This document shows, piece by piece, positions 1 through 8,300 of a stretch of 64,000 nucleotides of DNA. The notes beneath the pieces were generated by a model. That model made no database searches, had not been told where the DNA came from, and worked only from the letters and a program-made list of their open reading frames with translations. The DNA is taken from positions 1 to 64,000 of the forward strand of contig JAILGA010000056.1 in NCBI GenBank assembly GCA_024697225.1, in the 5' to 3' direction. Source of the DNA: Lachnospiraceae bacterium. Its GTDB lineage: Bacteria; Bacillota; Clostridia; Lachnospirales; Lachnospiraceae. The translations under genes and the position numbers were made by a program. Numbering within the stretch: position 1 is the stretch's first letter; each line of letters starts with the position of its first letter.

Positions 1-159
1 CTCTTCTTTGTTCCCTGCGCGACTCTCAATATCATTCATGGAATACAGCAGGAATTTCAGAAGAATTGATCAGACATGATGTTACAAAGAATTTTTCTGC
101 TTGAAAAATAATGTATCACACGTAAAAAATGATGGCAAGAAGAACTGCCCGATTCGATT

Positions 160-987
160 TCACTTGAGATGTCGTCTGATCATATTCATGACAGTGTTTG
201 AGTTTAATACGCACTGGGAGGTTTCAAAGGTTATGATCATATTACCGCCCGCGTAGTATCCGCTTCTTTCATAGGCCGCGATCTTGGTTACATTGCTGTT
301 AGCGTAAGCTATATTGTCCATCATTCCGAAATGCTCCCATACGTATTCTCGGCGCGTTCGTATGTTGAGACAAAGAAAGTCAGGGCGAACATTTTTGCCA
401 TCCTTAAGAACGATCGGATATTCGTAACGATAAGGAATACCGTTTTGCTCAAGCATATTTGCAATGATCAGTTCTGATTTGGACCTTACCCGAACCCCGT
501 TGTTCGAATAAAAATCGTAAGCCTGGTCAACAAACGGCAATGGTTCGTATTCTTCCGTGCGCCATTCACGAATGAATTGCTCATCGTCCAGATATATGGG
601 ATTGACCAGAGTTTTTCTGGCGGGATTAAGATTCTCGTATATGCGGATAAGGCTCTCTGCGCCAAGATGATCGGCCAATTTCGTTATCAGTACCAGTTCT
701 TTTCGGGCCTGCATAAGTATTTCTCTGTCATATTCCTTTTGCGCGAGCCGTGCTGCCAGTCCACGTTTTGCTTTGGTTATGTATACCCCGGTTGTGTCAC
801 CGGGATCCGTTCTCAGATAGTATTGGCAATAAGTCTTTTTGTTTACCGCCCGTAACGCCCCTTCCGGCGCCCGCTTCAAGGAAACCGTCTTGTCCTCTAT
901 CAGTTCCTCCAGCATTTTCTTTCTCATCAGTATGACGTCCAATGTTTCATCCTTCCAGTTGTAGTCCCTGTCTTTCGTGGTATTCAT
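160..987 (-). CDS. PD-(D/E)XK nuclease-like protein of unknown role
   Basis: A 275-residue soluble protein with no confident family name. The C-terminal third resembles a PD-(D/E)XK nuclease core: SKSELIIANML (about residue 169), then RPDFLCLN (about 203), then EYVWEHFG (about 214), which supplies the spaced E, D and E-x-H positions of that fold. The N-terminal half is helical and charged (ARLAQKEYDREILMQARKEL). The start at 987 follows a very strong ribosome binding site (AAAGGAGGAG), and its ATG overlaps the TGA of the upstream repeat ORF as ATGA, so the two are probably co-translated. The DNA looks more AT-rich than the rest of the window. Nuclease activity is inference from motifs; target and role are unknown. 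Confidence 0.7.
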   Translation of the reverse strand: MNTTKDRDYNWKDETLDVILMRKKMLEELIEDKTVSLKRAPEGALRAVNKKTYCQYYLRTDPGDTTGVYITKAKRGLAARLAQKEYDREILMQARKELVLITKLADHLGAESLIRIYENLNPARKTLVNPIYLDDEQFIREWRTEEYEPLPFVDQAYDFYSNNGVRVRSKSELIIANMLEQNGIPYRYEYPIVLKDGKNVRPDFLCLNIRTRREYVWEHFGMMDNIAYANSNVTKIAAYERSGYYAGGNMIITFETSQCVLNSNTVMNMIRRHLK

Positions 988-1208
988 GAATTTCTCCTCC
1001 TTTCTGTGTTTCGCGCCACAATTTCTATTGATCTTGCAGTTTTTAGTTGCGTGGCGGACTGTTCTAACTCTTCTCGCGCCACAATTTCGTCGTCATCCGC
1101 CGGTTTTAGTTGCGCGGCAGACTGTTCTAACTCTTCTCGCGCCACAATTTCGGCATCTTCCGCCGGTTTTAGTTGCGTGGCAGGCTGTTCGATTTCTTCT
1201 CGCGCCAC
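984..1208 (-). CDS. Small protein built of 21-residue repeats
   Basis: This ORF encodes three to four imperfect copies of a 21-residue unit of the form EIVAREELEQSATQLKPADD. The unit is charged and alanine/glutamate-rich and likely helical. The first possible start is GTG at 1208; the frame is open upstream to a stop at 1260-1262 without an ATG. Its TGA overlaps the ATG of the PD-(D/E)XK-like gene (ATGA, 984-987), which supports translation. It could be a genuine small partner of the nuclease-like protein. It could also be the 3' remnant of a longer gene whose 5' part lies in another frame at 1232-1450. Confidence 0.45.
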   Translation of the reverse strand: MAREEIEQPATQLKPAEDAEIVAREELEQSAAQLKPADDDEIVAREELEQSATQLKTARSIEIVARNTERRRNS

Positions 1209-1213
1209 AATTT
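1011..1213. repeat. 63-bp tandem repeat (about 3.2 copies)
   Basis: The motif TCGCGCCACAATTTC recurs at 1011, 1074, 1137 and 1200, exactly 63 bp apart. Between copies the sequence is similar but not identical (for example TTTTAGTTGCGTGGC versus TTTTAGTTGCGCGGC). The period is a multiple of three, and the repeats are read on the minus strand as 21-residue protein repeats. Copy number could change by slippage or recombination without breaking the frame. Confidence 0.9.
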
Positions 1214-1649
1214 CTATGTTCCCGATGCGTTTTAGCCGCGCAACGGGGTCAATCTTCTGTTAGCCATGGCCGGCTTCTTTAACCTGGAACAACCGGCTGC
1301 ATCAGATACCGCAGCCTTTTCAAAAGAATCTTGACTAAGAACAGCCCTCTCCTGAAAAGATATATCGAAATATACAACATGATCCTCTTCATGTAAAGTA
1401 CTCTCCTGCGAACTGCTGCATTTTTTCAGGATACCAATACTGCAATCCATTGTTTTTTTTCATGATACCAATACTGCAATCCATTGTTGCGCCAGTGAAA
1501 AAAATGTAAAATAATCTCGGATGATCGGCATAAATGGAAAAATGATCTGAAATGGCCGGCATACCTGAAGCCTAAAAAGATGATCATGTACTTGTAAACT
1601 ACGAGGAACAGTAACAGATATCAGCACCTTATGAACGGAGAATAAGAAG
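1209..1649. other. Intergenic stretch with a 34-bp tandem duplication and a doubtful 72-codon ORF
   Basis: About 440 bases without a convincing gene. A 34-bp unit is tandemly duplicated at 1421-1454 and 1455-1488 with a single mismatch. A minus-strand ORF (1232-1450, 72 codons, containing EEDHVVYFDISFQER) starts inside the first copy, has no good ribosome binding site, and overlaps the upstream extension of the repeat ORF in a different frame. Because 34 is not a multiple of three, the duplication shifts any frame crossing it, so this could be a decayed gene. The right end carries the panE ribosome binding site (GGAG at about 1637). No clear promoter was assigned. Confidence 0.5.
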
Positions 1650-2585
1650 ATGACAAAGATCAAAAGCGTGGCGCTTATAGGCGCAGGGGCCGTGGGGGCA
1701 TATTTCATCGACGGCCTGATGAGAAAAAAGGACATCGACTTTTCGGTAATTGCGGATGGTGACAGGCGTAAAAGGCTTACGGAACAGGGACTTAAGATCA
1801 ACGGGGAAACACTCTTCCCGGCGGTCAAAACACCCGAAGAAGCAAATGGTGCGGATCTGATAATCATATCCGTCAAATATGAGGCGATACACGAAGCCGC
1901 GGCAATAGCGGCCCGTATCGTGTCGGATCAGACCATCATACTCTCTGTCCTCAATGGCATCGACAGTGAGGAGATCGTAGGCGAGGCTTGCGGACCTGAA
2001 CATATGCTGTATTCGATAATGAGGATACAGTCATCCAGGAACGGTAATGAGATCATCTTCGACCCGAAGGGTACGGCGGGACTGTTTTTCGGCGAAAAGG
2101 ATTCCCGTGAAAAAACGGAGCGCGTACTGGCAGTCGAAGAACTCTTCGCCGATACAGATATCCGCTGCACCTTTATCCCCGATATGTTAGGAGAGATCTG
2201 GAACAAGTACGCAAGCAACATAAGCCGCAATCTTCCGCAGGCCATGCTGGGTGTCGGCTACGGCGCCTATGGCGACAGCGAACATGTGGCATATATAAGG
2301 GACATCATGGACGACGAGGTCCACGTGGTGGCGGCTGCAAAGGGAATAACGATACCGCCGATGGTGGGTGATGCCGCGGCCGCCTGGGATACGGTGAGCA
2401 AGGCCGCAAGATTTTCCACACTGCAGGATCTCGATGCCCGAAGACATACCGAGGTCGAAATGTTTTTGGGCGTTCTGATACGCACCGCCGCAGAGGTTAA
2501 CGTACCCGTGCCCTGCTGCACCTTTGCATACCACTTCATCAAAGCGATGGAGGAGAAAAACGACGGCTTGTTTGATTATTCCTAG
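1650..2585 (+). CDS. panE: 2-dehydropantoate 2-reductase
   Basis: This 311-residue protein is of the ketopantoate reductase (PanE/ApbA) family, which reduces 2-dehydropantoate to pantoate with NADPH in pantothenate and CoA synthesis. The N-terminus has the Rossmann nucleotide-binding loop (VALIGAGAVGAYF, residues 7-19). LVSVKYEA-like (IIISVKYEA) and VLNGIDSEE segments follow, and the C-terminal helical domain carries EIWNKYASNISRN (about 180), where the family lysine and asparagine fall. Length is usual. The start follows GGAGAATAAGAAG. It heads a plus-strand run with the HtrA-like gene 20 bases downstream. The family also includes relatives acting on other 2-oxo acids, so the substrate is likely but not proven. 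Confidence 0.85.
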   Translation: MTKIKSVALIGAGAVGAYFIDGLMRKKDIDFSVIADGDRRKRLTEQGLKINGETLFPAVKTPEEANGADLIIISVKYEAIHEAAAIAARIVSDQTIILSVLNGIDSEEIVGEACGPEHMLYSIMRIQSSRNGNEIIFDPKGTAGLFFGEKDSREKTERVLAVEELFADTDIRCTFIPDMLGEIWNKYASNISRNLPQAMLGVGYGAYGDSEHVAYIRDIMDDEVHVVAAAKGITIPPMVGDAAAAWDTVSKAARFSTLQDLDARRHTEVEMFLGVLIRTAAEVNVPVPCCTFAYHFIKAMEEKNDGLFDYS

Positions 2586-2605
2586 TTTGTGGTACAATAT
2601 TCCCT

Positions 2606-3988
2606 ATGAATACCGAACCCAAAGAAGAAAGAACCAATGACGCCGACTTTATACGTGAGAAGATAAAGGCGCGCCCCATAAACAAACGCCTTCTTTTCAG
2701 GAGGACGATCATCACGGCTGTGCTGGCGCTGGTGTTCGGCGCAGTAGCGTGCCTGACCTTCCTGCTTCTAGAGCCCTTTTTTACAGCGAGGCTCACACCC
2801 GAGGAAAAGCCTGCTGTCATCACCTTCCCCACCACTGACGAGGAAATACAGCCCGAGGATCTGTACGCGGACGACGCGGAGATCGCTGCCGCCCAGGAGC
2901 AGATAGTCGCAGAAACCGTCGCCGAGTCGGTGCAGGCAAGCATAGAGGCCAGCGAGCAGAGCCGCGTCAACGAAGCGATCACACGGGCCTTTTCCCGCTA
3001 TACCCTGGACGAGAACAACGCGGATCAGATGTACAGATCCCTGAGAGCCGTTTCCATGAGAGCCGAAAGCTCACTGGTCCTTGTGAGATCCGCCGCAATG
3101 CACAACGATTTTGTGGGCGGTGTCATAGAAAAGAACGGGGAGGTACCAGGGATAATCATAGCGGACAACGGTATAGAGGTGCTGATACTCACATATTCGT
3201 CCATCCTCGGCAGTGATAACGATCTGTCGGTCACCTGGTGCAGCGGCTCATCCAACAAGGCAACTGTAAAGATGTCGGATGAAGCCACCGGACTCTGCAC
3301 GCTCTCTGTCTCAAAGAGGCAGCTTGATGCGGCAACGATAGGCCAGATAGCCATCGCGCCCCTTGGCTCCACGATCAGTTCTTCGCTCACGGGGACACCC
3401 GTGATTGCGGTCGGAAGCCCCGTAGGTGTCTACCGCTCAGTCTGCTACGGTATGGTCGCATCAGAAAAGATACCGATCGATCTTCCGGATAAATCCCTGC
3501 GGGTTTACGCGACGGATATAATCGGTGCAACGCATGCCAGAGGATTCCTGATGAACTACAACTGCCAGATAATTGGCATTATCTATCAGGGATCACTTGA
3601 AAACGTTGACAGCGACCGGATAGTCGCATACTCGATCTCGGATATGAAAAAACTGATAGAACATCTCGCGAACAATACCCCCATCGGATATATGGGAATA
3701 CACGGTATCAGCATAACCGAAGACATCTCCGACGAGGAGGATATCCCGCAAGGCGCTTATGTAACACGTACGGACATGAACTCGCCCGCTATGGCCGCAG
3801 GCATCCAGAGCGGAGACATAATAACCGCGGCGGGGGATAAGCAGGTCAATTCATGGGAAACCCTCGTTTCGGTCACCGAAACCCTGAGTCCCGGTGATCT
3901 GCTGCAGATGAGCATCCTGCGGCAGGGCGGAGACGGTTATATACCGATGCAGATAGAATTAAGGCTTACGGAGGCAGACGGAACATGA
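2606..3988 (+). CDS. HtrA-like trypsin-fold/PDZ membrane protein, apparently lacking the catalytic triad
   Basis: The 460-residue protein has an N-terminal cytoplasmic tail, one transmembrane segment (about residues 31-55) and a glutamate/alanine-rich linker. A degenerate S1C (HtrA/DegP) protease-like domain (about 145-345) and a C-terminal PDZ domain (about 360-455, containing SPAMAAGIQSGDIITAAGD) follow. Where active family members have a histidine in ILTNxHV and serine in GNSGGPL, this one reads LILTYSSIL and TDIIGATHARGFLMN, so neither catalytic residue is visible. It probably acts as an extracytoplasmic binding or scaffold protein rather than a protease. Its TGA overlaps the ATG of yhaM (ATGA), so the two are coupled. 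Confidence 0.75.
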   Translation: MNTEPKEERTNDADFIREKIKARPINKRLLFRRTIITAVLALVFGAVACLTFLLLEPFFTARLTPEEKPAVITFPTTDEEIQPEDLYADDAEIAAAQEQIVAETVAESVQASIEASEQSRVNEAITRAFSRYTLDENNADQMYRSLRAVSMRAESSLVLVRSAAMHNDFVGGVIEKNGEVPGIIIADNGIEVLILTYSSILGSDNDLSVTWCSGSSNKATVKMSDEATGLCTLSVSKRQLDAATIGQIAIAPLGSTISSSLTGTPVIAVGSPVGVYRSVCYGMVASEKIPIDLPDKSLRVYATDIIGATHARGFLMNYNCQIIGIIYQGSLENVDSDRIVAYSISDMKKLIEHLANNTPIGYMGIHGISITEDISDEEDIPQGAYVTRTDMNSPAMAAGIQSGDIITAAGDKQVNSWETLVSVTETLSPGDLLQMSILRQGGDGYIPMQIELRLTEADGT

Positions 3989-4932
3989 ATTTCATAAAAG
4001 AGTTGCAGCCCGGTGACCGCGTTCACGACATTTATCTCTGCAAACAGCGCAATCCCGCGGTAACAAAGAACGGAAAGAATTACGACAACTGTATGCTGCA
4101 GGACAAAAGCGGCATGATCGATGCCAAGATCTGGGAACCCGACAGCAACGGCATAGATGACTTCGCCGCCATGGACTTCGTGGATATAACCGGAGATGTC
4201 TCTTCATTTAACGGCGCACTTCAGGTGTCCATAAAGAGGGCAAGGCGCGTCGACAGTTCACTGGTTGACTCATCCCTGTATTTTCCTGTCTCCAGTAAAG
4301 ACAACGACATTATGTGGAATGAACTCATGGCGTTTGCGGACAGCGTAAACGAGCCGCATCTTAAGGCGCTGCTGGACTCTTTTTTCAGACAGGATGCCGA
4401 ATTCACAGAACTCTTCAGACGATCCAGCGCGGCAAAATCGATCCACCACAGCTTTATCGGCGGACTTCTGGAGCACACGCTGAGTGTGACCAGACTGTGC
4501 GACTCATACTGCTCATACCGCCCGGCCCTCAACAGGGATCTTCTGATCACGGCCGCCATTTTCCACGATATGGGCAAAACAAAAGAACTGTCGCCGTTCC
4601 CGTATAACGATTACACGGACGAGGGACAGTTCATCGGACATATAGTTACAGGTGCCAAAATGCTCGAGGACGGCATTTCAAAGATCGATGGCTTCCCAGA
4701 GTCACTCCGGCTGAAGCTTATACACTGCATACTCGCACATCACGGAGAATACGAATTCGGTTCCCCCAAAAAACCCGCGCTCATGGAAGCGCTGGCCCTT
4801 CACCTTGCGGATAACACCGACGCAAAGCTCCAGTCCTTTGAGGAAGCGCTGTCCTCCGTATCCCCGGCCGGTGAGGGTTGGCTCGGATTTAACCGTCTGT
4901 TTGAATCAAATATCTACAGATCCGCGCCGTAA
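3985..4932 (+). CDS. yhaM: 3'-5' exoribonuclease YhaM family
   Basis: A 315-residue cytoplasmic protein with an N-terminal OB-fold nucleic-acid-binding domain (residues 1-90, with DKSGMIDAKIWEP) and a C-terminal HD domain. The metal-binding HD motifs are visible as HSFIGGLLEHTLSV (about 152) and AAIFHDMGKTKEL (about 190), with another histidine pair in ILAHHGEYEFG. This architecture and length match Bacillus YhaM, a 3'-5' exonuclease involved in RNA turnover. It starts inside the stop codon of the preceding HtrA-like gene. The 3' end converges with the aminotransferase, leaving only 18 bases between them. Confidence 0.88.
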   Translation: MNFIKELQPGDRVHDIYLCKQRNPAVTKNGKNYDNCMLQDKSGMIDAKIWEPDSNGIDDFAAMDFVDITGDVSSFNGALQVSIKRARRVDSSLVDSSLYFPVSSKDNDIMWNELMAFADSVNEPHLKALLDSFFRQDAEFTELFRRSSAAKSIHHSFIGGLLEHTLSVTRLCDSYCSYRPALNRDLLITAAIFHDMGKTKELSPFPYNDYTDEGQFIGHIVTGAKMLEDGISKIDGFPESLRLKLIHCILAHHGEYEFGSPKKPALMEALALHLADNTDAKLQSFEEALSSVSPAGEGWLGFNRLFESNIYRSAP

Positions 4933-4950
4933 GTAAAAGACTCATCCGCA

Positions 4951-6108
4951 TCAAAGCTTTGAGATAAACCTGCGCAGACGCTCCAGCGCCTTTTTGAGAT
5001 CATCCATCGAATATGCATAGGATATCCTGATATAGCCCTCGCCGCAGTCTCCGAAGGCTGTTCCGGGAACCACCGCAAGCTTTTCTTCGCGAAGCAGGCG
5101 CGTACAGAATTCATCGCTTGTAAGTCCGAAACCGCTGATGTCAGGGAAGGCATAGAACGCTCCGAACGGCTCAAAGCACGGCAGTCCCATGTCCGCGAAC
5201 TCATGCAGAAGAAGTCTTCGCCTGCGGTCGTACTCCTCACGCATCATCGCCACATCCTCATCGCCGTTTTTCAGAGCCTCTATTCCCGCATACTGGCTGG
5301 TGGTCGGCGCACACATAATGGCGAACTGATGTATCTTGATCATCTGCGACATGATATTCTCGGGCCCAACAGCATATCCGAGCCTCCACCCCGTCATGGC
5401 GTAGGCCTTGGAAAAACCGTTGATAACGATAGTCCTTTCTCTCATACCGGGGAGCGAGGCGATCGAAACATGCCTGCCGCTGTATGTCAGTTCTCCGTAT
5501 ATCTCGTCCGATACGACATAAAGATCCTTCTCCCTGATCACCTCCGCCACGGCCTCGAGATCCTTTAGCTCCATGACGGCGCCTGTGGGATTGTTGGGGA
5601 ACGGCATGATCAGCACCTTGGATCTGTCCGTACACTTGTCCCTCAGGGCATCGGCCGTCAGCCTGAAATCGTCTTTGCCCTTTAACTCAATGATCACAGG
5701 CTTAGCATCGGCGAGAACCGCGCAGGGTTCATATGAAACATAGGAGGGCTGCGGTATCAGAACCTCGTCACCGGGATCGACCATGGCGCGCAGCGCGAGG
5801 TCGATCGCCTCGGAACCGCCCACCGTCACAAAGGATTCCGTGAGAGGATCATAGTCAAGCCCCTGAGTGCGCTTCATGTATCTGCATATTTCGATCCTCA
5901 GTTCCTTTAAGCCCGCATTGGAGGTATACCAGGTGCGGCCCTTTTCCAGGGAATAAATGCCCTCGTCACGAATGTGCCAGGGCGTGTCAAAATCCGGTTC
6001 TCCGACGCCCAGAGAAACCGCATCGTCCATCTCCTGAACGATGTCAAAAAACTTCCTTATGCCCGATGGCTTTATGGCCGCGGTCTTTTTTGAAACAGGC
6101 TCTCTCAT
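4951..6108 (-). CDS. Class I/II pyridoxal-phosphate aminotransferase
   Basis: A 385-residue fold-type I aminotransferase. Landmarks are SLGVGEPDFDTP near the N-terminus, PFPNNPTGAVM (about 170), SDEIYGELTYSG (about 202) and the PLP-lysine segment NGFSKAYAMTGWRLGYAVG (about 230). The closest named groups are the AspC/PatA-type enzymes that transfer amino groups from aspartate, aromatic or branched-chain amino acids. The substrate cannot be read from sequence. It overlaps the upstream Lrp-type regulator by four bases, which suggests the regulator senses an amino acid linked to this reaction. It belongs to a minus-strand run with that regulator and the VanW gene. Confidence 0.88.
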   Translation of the reverse strand: MREPVSKKTAAIKPSGIRKFFDIVQEMDDAVSLGVGEPDFDTPWHIRDEGIYSLEKGRTWYTSNAGLKELRIEICRYMKRTQGLDYDPLTESFVTVGGSEAIDLALRAMVDPGDEVLIPQPSYVSYEPCAVLADAKPVIIELKGKDDFRLTADALRDKCTDRSKVLIMPFPNNPTGAVMELKDLEAVAEVIREKDLYVVSDEIYGELTYSGRHVSIASLPGMRERTIVINGFSKAYAMTGWRLGYAVGPENIMSQMIKIHQFAIMCAPTTSQYAGIEALKNGDEDVAMMREEYDRRRRLLLHEFADMGLPCFEPFGAFYAFPDISGFGLTSDEFCTRLLREEKLAVVPGTAFGDCGEGYIRISYAYSMDDLKKALERLRRFISKL

Positions 6109-6605
6109 GGCGTGACAGGCTCCCTTATATCTTCGTATTTTGCGGCGAGGATCGTTCCGTGATCCTTGTACCTCTTCAGTATAAAGCAGGTCGAGGTGCT
6201 CAGTATCGAATCCATGGCCGAAAGCTTGCTGCTGACAAACTGCGCCACCTCCTGCAGCGTCTTGCCTTCAAGAATGACCATCAGGTCAAAAGCGCCGCTC
6301 ATCAGGTATACGCTCTGAACCTCGGGATATTTGTATATCCTCTCGGCAATGCTGTCGAAGCCCTGTCCGCGCTGCGGAGTGACACGCACCTCGATAAGGG
6401 CGGAGACAGCGTCAAGAGAAGTCTTTGACCAGTCGATCATCGTGTGGTATCCGCAGATCACACCCTCGTCCTCAAGAGCCTTAAGCTCATTGGCGACAGC
6501 CAGCTCGTCCTCCCCGAGCATAACAGCGATCTCCGATATCGCTATACGCGAGTTCTTCTCGATCATGTCCAGTATCTTTTTTCTGAGAATCTGTTTTTCA
6601 GTCAT
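6105..6605 (-). CDS. Lrp/AsnC family transcriptional regulator
   Basis: A 166-residue regulator with an N-terminal winged helix-turn-helix (residues 1-60, with NSRIAISEIAVMLGEDE) and a C-terminal RAM/AsnC effector-binding domain (about 75-150, with SGAFDLMVILEGKTLQEVAQF). Lrp/AsnC proteins form octameric DNA-binding particles that respond to amino acids. The ATGA overlap with the aminotransferase start (6105-6108) suggests co-expression and control of amino acid metabolism, possibly with autoregulation. The effector is unknown. Confidence 0.88.
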   Translation of the reverse strand: MTEKQILRKKILDMIEKNSRIAISEIAVMLGEDELAVANELKALEDEGVICGYHTMIDWSKTSLDAVSALIEVRVTPQRGQGFDSIAERIYKYPEVQSVYLMSGAFDLMVILEGKTLQEVAQFVSSKLSAMDSILSTSTCFILKRYKDHGTILAAKYEDIREPVTP

Positions 6606-6611
6606 GACAGC

Positions 6612-8225
6612 TCAATCCTCCTCATCATCCGATTCATAGTATACCTCTTCCGGTTCCGGCTCCGGCTCGGGCGCGGGTGCCGCTTCCGGTGCAGGCGCGG
6701 GCGCAGGTGCGGGCGCAGGCGCCGGCTGAACCTCAGGCAGAGCCTGACCGCCTCTTATCGCATTTGCCACGGCTGCCACCTGATCTATTGACCCCGTGGC
6801 AATGGCCTGGGCAAGCCTGTCCGCCACCGACGGATCGCCGGTGGCCGTCCCCACTGTAGCAGTTCGGGGAGACATCTTATATGTCGATTTGTTAATTACC
6901 TCTCTGCTGACCTGTTCCCCGTTCTCCGTCACAACCTTCCACAGCTGTGCCTTGTATCCGATATGGGCGGACTGAACCTGGATCTCACCCGCGGGAAGCG
7001 AGGCGTTGGCGTTTATCACCTCACTCTCGGGTTCTATCTTCTCGAGCGTCTCGCTCTCAAAACTCACCTTATGTCCGGGATCTCTGGTCTCGCATCCGTA
7101 TACGTTGAAGGTTATCTTCCTGTCTGCGGTCACACCCTCAATGTAAACGGGCGCGGATGTGTTGTTGACAAACTTGAAATCCTTGCCCGAACTCTCCGCT
7201 ATGGCAGCGTCGGCGGAGGGCGACACATAATTGACTATCATCGAGTGATTGTGCCTCTCCTTCACCTCGAGTTCGGAAAGGAGTACCGCATTATACAGCG
7301 TGGTTGAAACCTGGCAGATACCTCCCCCCAGAGAGTCCACAACCTGGCCGTTCAGATATGATGCCGCCAGCTGATAGCCGTTGTCCTCCGTGAAAGGGGT
7401 TATGTGTTCGAGCACCGAAAACTCCTCGCCGGGATAGACAGTTGAGTCGGAACAGAGCCTGCAGCCGTTTTCCACATTCGCACTCCTGGCCTTGCCGGAA
7501 GTCCTGTAGCCGGTCGTAAAGGATCCCAGAAGATCCTTTACCTTCTCAAGCTCCTCCTTGCTGCCCCTGGGCTTTTGCTCGGTAATGACCAGATTGACCC
7601 TCGCCGGTTCGTAATCCCAGCCGTCGGATATTGTCCGCATTATCTTGGTATGGGATTCCTCAACATCGAGTTCCGTGCCGCTGTGTCCCGCTGTGATCTC
7701 AAACTCGCCGTCGATCATGTGCAGCTCGTAATTAACCGCCTTCTGCTCATAGCGCGGCGCATTCTCCTCCAGCCATTCATCTACAAGCATGGGATCCAAG
7801 GTGAGGGCCAGATCCAAAGTCTTAGTGTGGTGCTCAAGATCTTTAAGCTCCTTGTAGCGCTTGACTGCATTGCCCTTTTTTGCATAATCAAATGCATCCT
7901 GCACCACTTCGGGATTGTCCCACGAAAGGCCAAGGGAATTAGGCGTGACGCCCTGCCCGTCCGGATCATCCGGTGCACCCAGGGTAAGCCTCGAACCGCC
8001 GGCCTCCTCAATAAACTCCTGAACTTTTTCGGCAGCCTGTTTCTCAGACATTCCGCCCACGTCCACAGGGCCGATAAGAATACCCTTAGGTATGATCCTC
8101 GCGTCATCCGCGCGCGCCGCTTCTGCCCTGTCAGCGCAGAAAAAGAACATGCAGGATGCAGCCGCGATACATGACAACAGCATCACGGATCTGTGATATA
8201 ATGGTTTTCTGATAGTTACGTGCAT
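6612..8225 (-). CDS. Exported VanW-family protein with Pro/Ala/Glu-rich tail
   Basis: The preferred start at 8225 gives 537 residues beginning with a signal peptide or anchor (basic head, then LLSCIAAASCMFFFC, then AEA). The middle carries repeated peptidoglycan-binding-like (PG_binding_4) segments. The VanW domain (about residues 250-390) contains NGYQLAASYLNG, GGGICQVSTTLYNAVL and ERHNHSMIVNYV. A G5-like segment may follow, and the C-terminus is a low-complexity tail of PAPAPAP and EPEPEPEE ending in DDEED. VanW proteins are common Firmicutes surface proteins of unresolved biochemical role. An alternative ATG at 8255 lacks a ribosome binding site; the 8225 start has GGAG about 15 bases upstream. 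Only six bases separate it from the Lrp gene. Confidence 0.85.
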   Translation of the reverse strand: MHVTIRKPLYHRSVMLLSCIAAASCMFFFCADRAEAARADDARIIPKGILIGPVDVGGMSEKQAAEKVQEFIEEAGGSRLTLGAPDDPDGQGVTPNSLGLSWDNPEVVQDAFDYAKKGNAVKRYKELKDLEHHTKTLDLALTLDPMLVDEWLEENAPRYEQKAVNYELHMIDGEFEITAGHSGTELDVEESHTKIMRTISDGWDYEPARVNLVITEQKPRGSKEELEKVKDLLGSFTTGYRTSGKARSANVENGCRLCSDSTVYPGEEFSVLEHITPFTEDNGYQLAASYLNGQVVDSLGGGICQVSTTLYNAVLLSELEVKERHNHSMIVNYVSPSADAAIAESSGKDFKFVNNTSAPVYIEGVTADRKITFNVYGCETRDPGHKVSFESETLEKIEPESEVINANASLPAGEIQVQSAHIGYKAQLWKVVTENGEQVSREVINKSTYKMSPRTATVGTATGDPSVADRLAQAIATGSIDQVAAVANAIRGGQALPEVQPAPAPAPAPAPAPEAAPAPEPEPEPEEVYYESDDEED

Positions 8226-8300
8226 AGCTTTACGGTTTATCTCCAGACAGATCATTGTTTAATAACAAGCGTTATAATATCATTAAGAGAGTATTATACC

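Noticed and set aside
1-39. A minus-strand ATG at 39 opens a frame running off the left edge (MNDIESRAG...)
   Set aside because: Only 13 codons are in the window and no ribosome binding site precedes it, so it cannot be supported as a gene.
1011-1213. Regular repeats considered as a CRISPR array
   Set aside because: The 63-bp period has no unique spacers, the repeat extends over the whole unit, and it is coding in frame; no cas genes are nearby.
1232-1450. A 72-codon minus-strand ORF as a gene
   Set aside because: It starts within a duplicated 34-bp unit, has no ribosome binding site and no recognisable family; kept only as a possible remnant.
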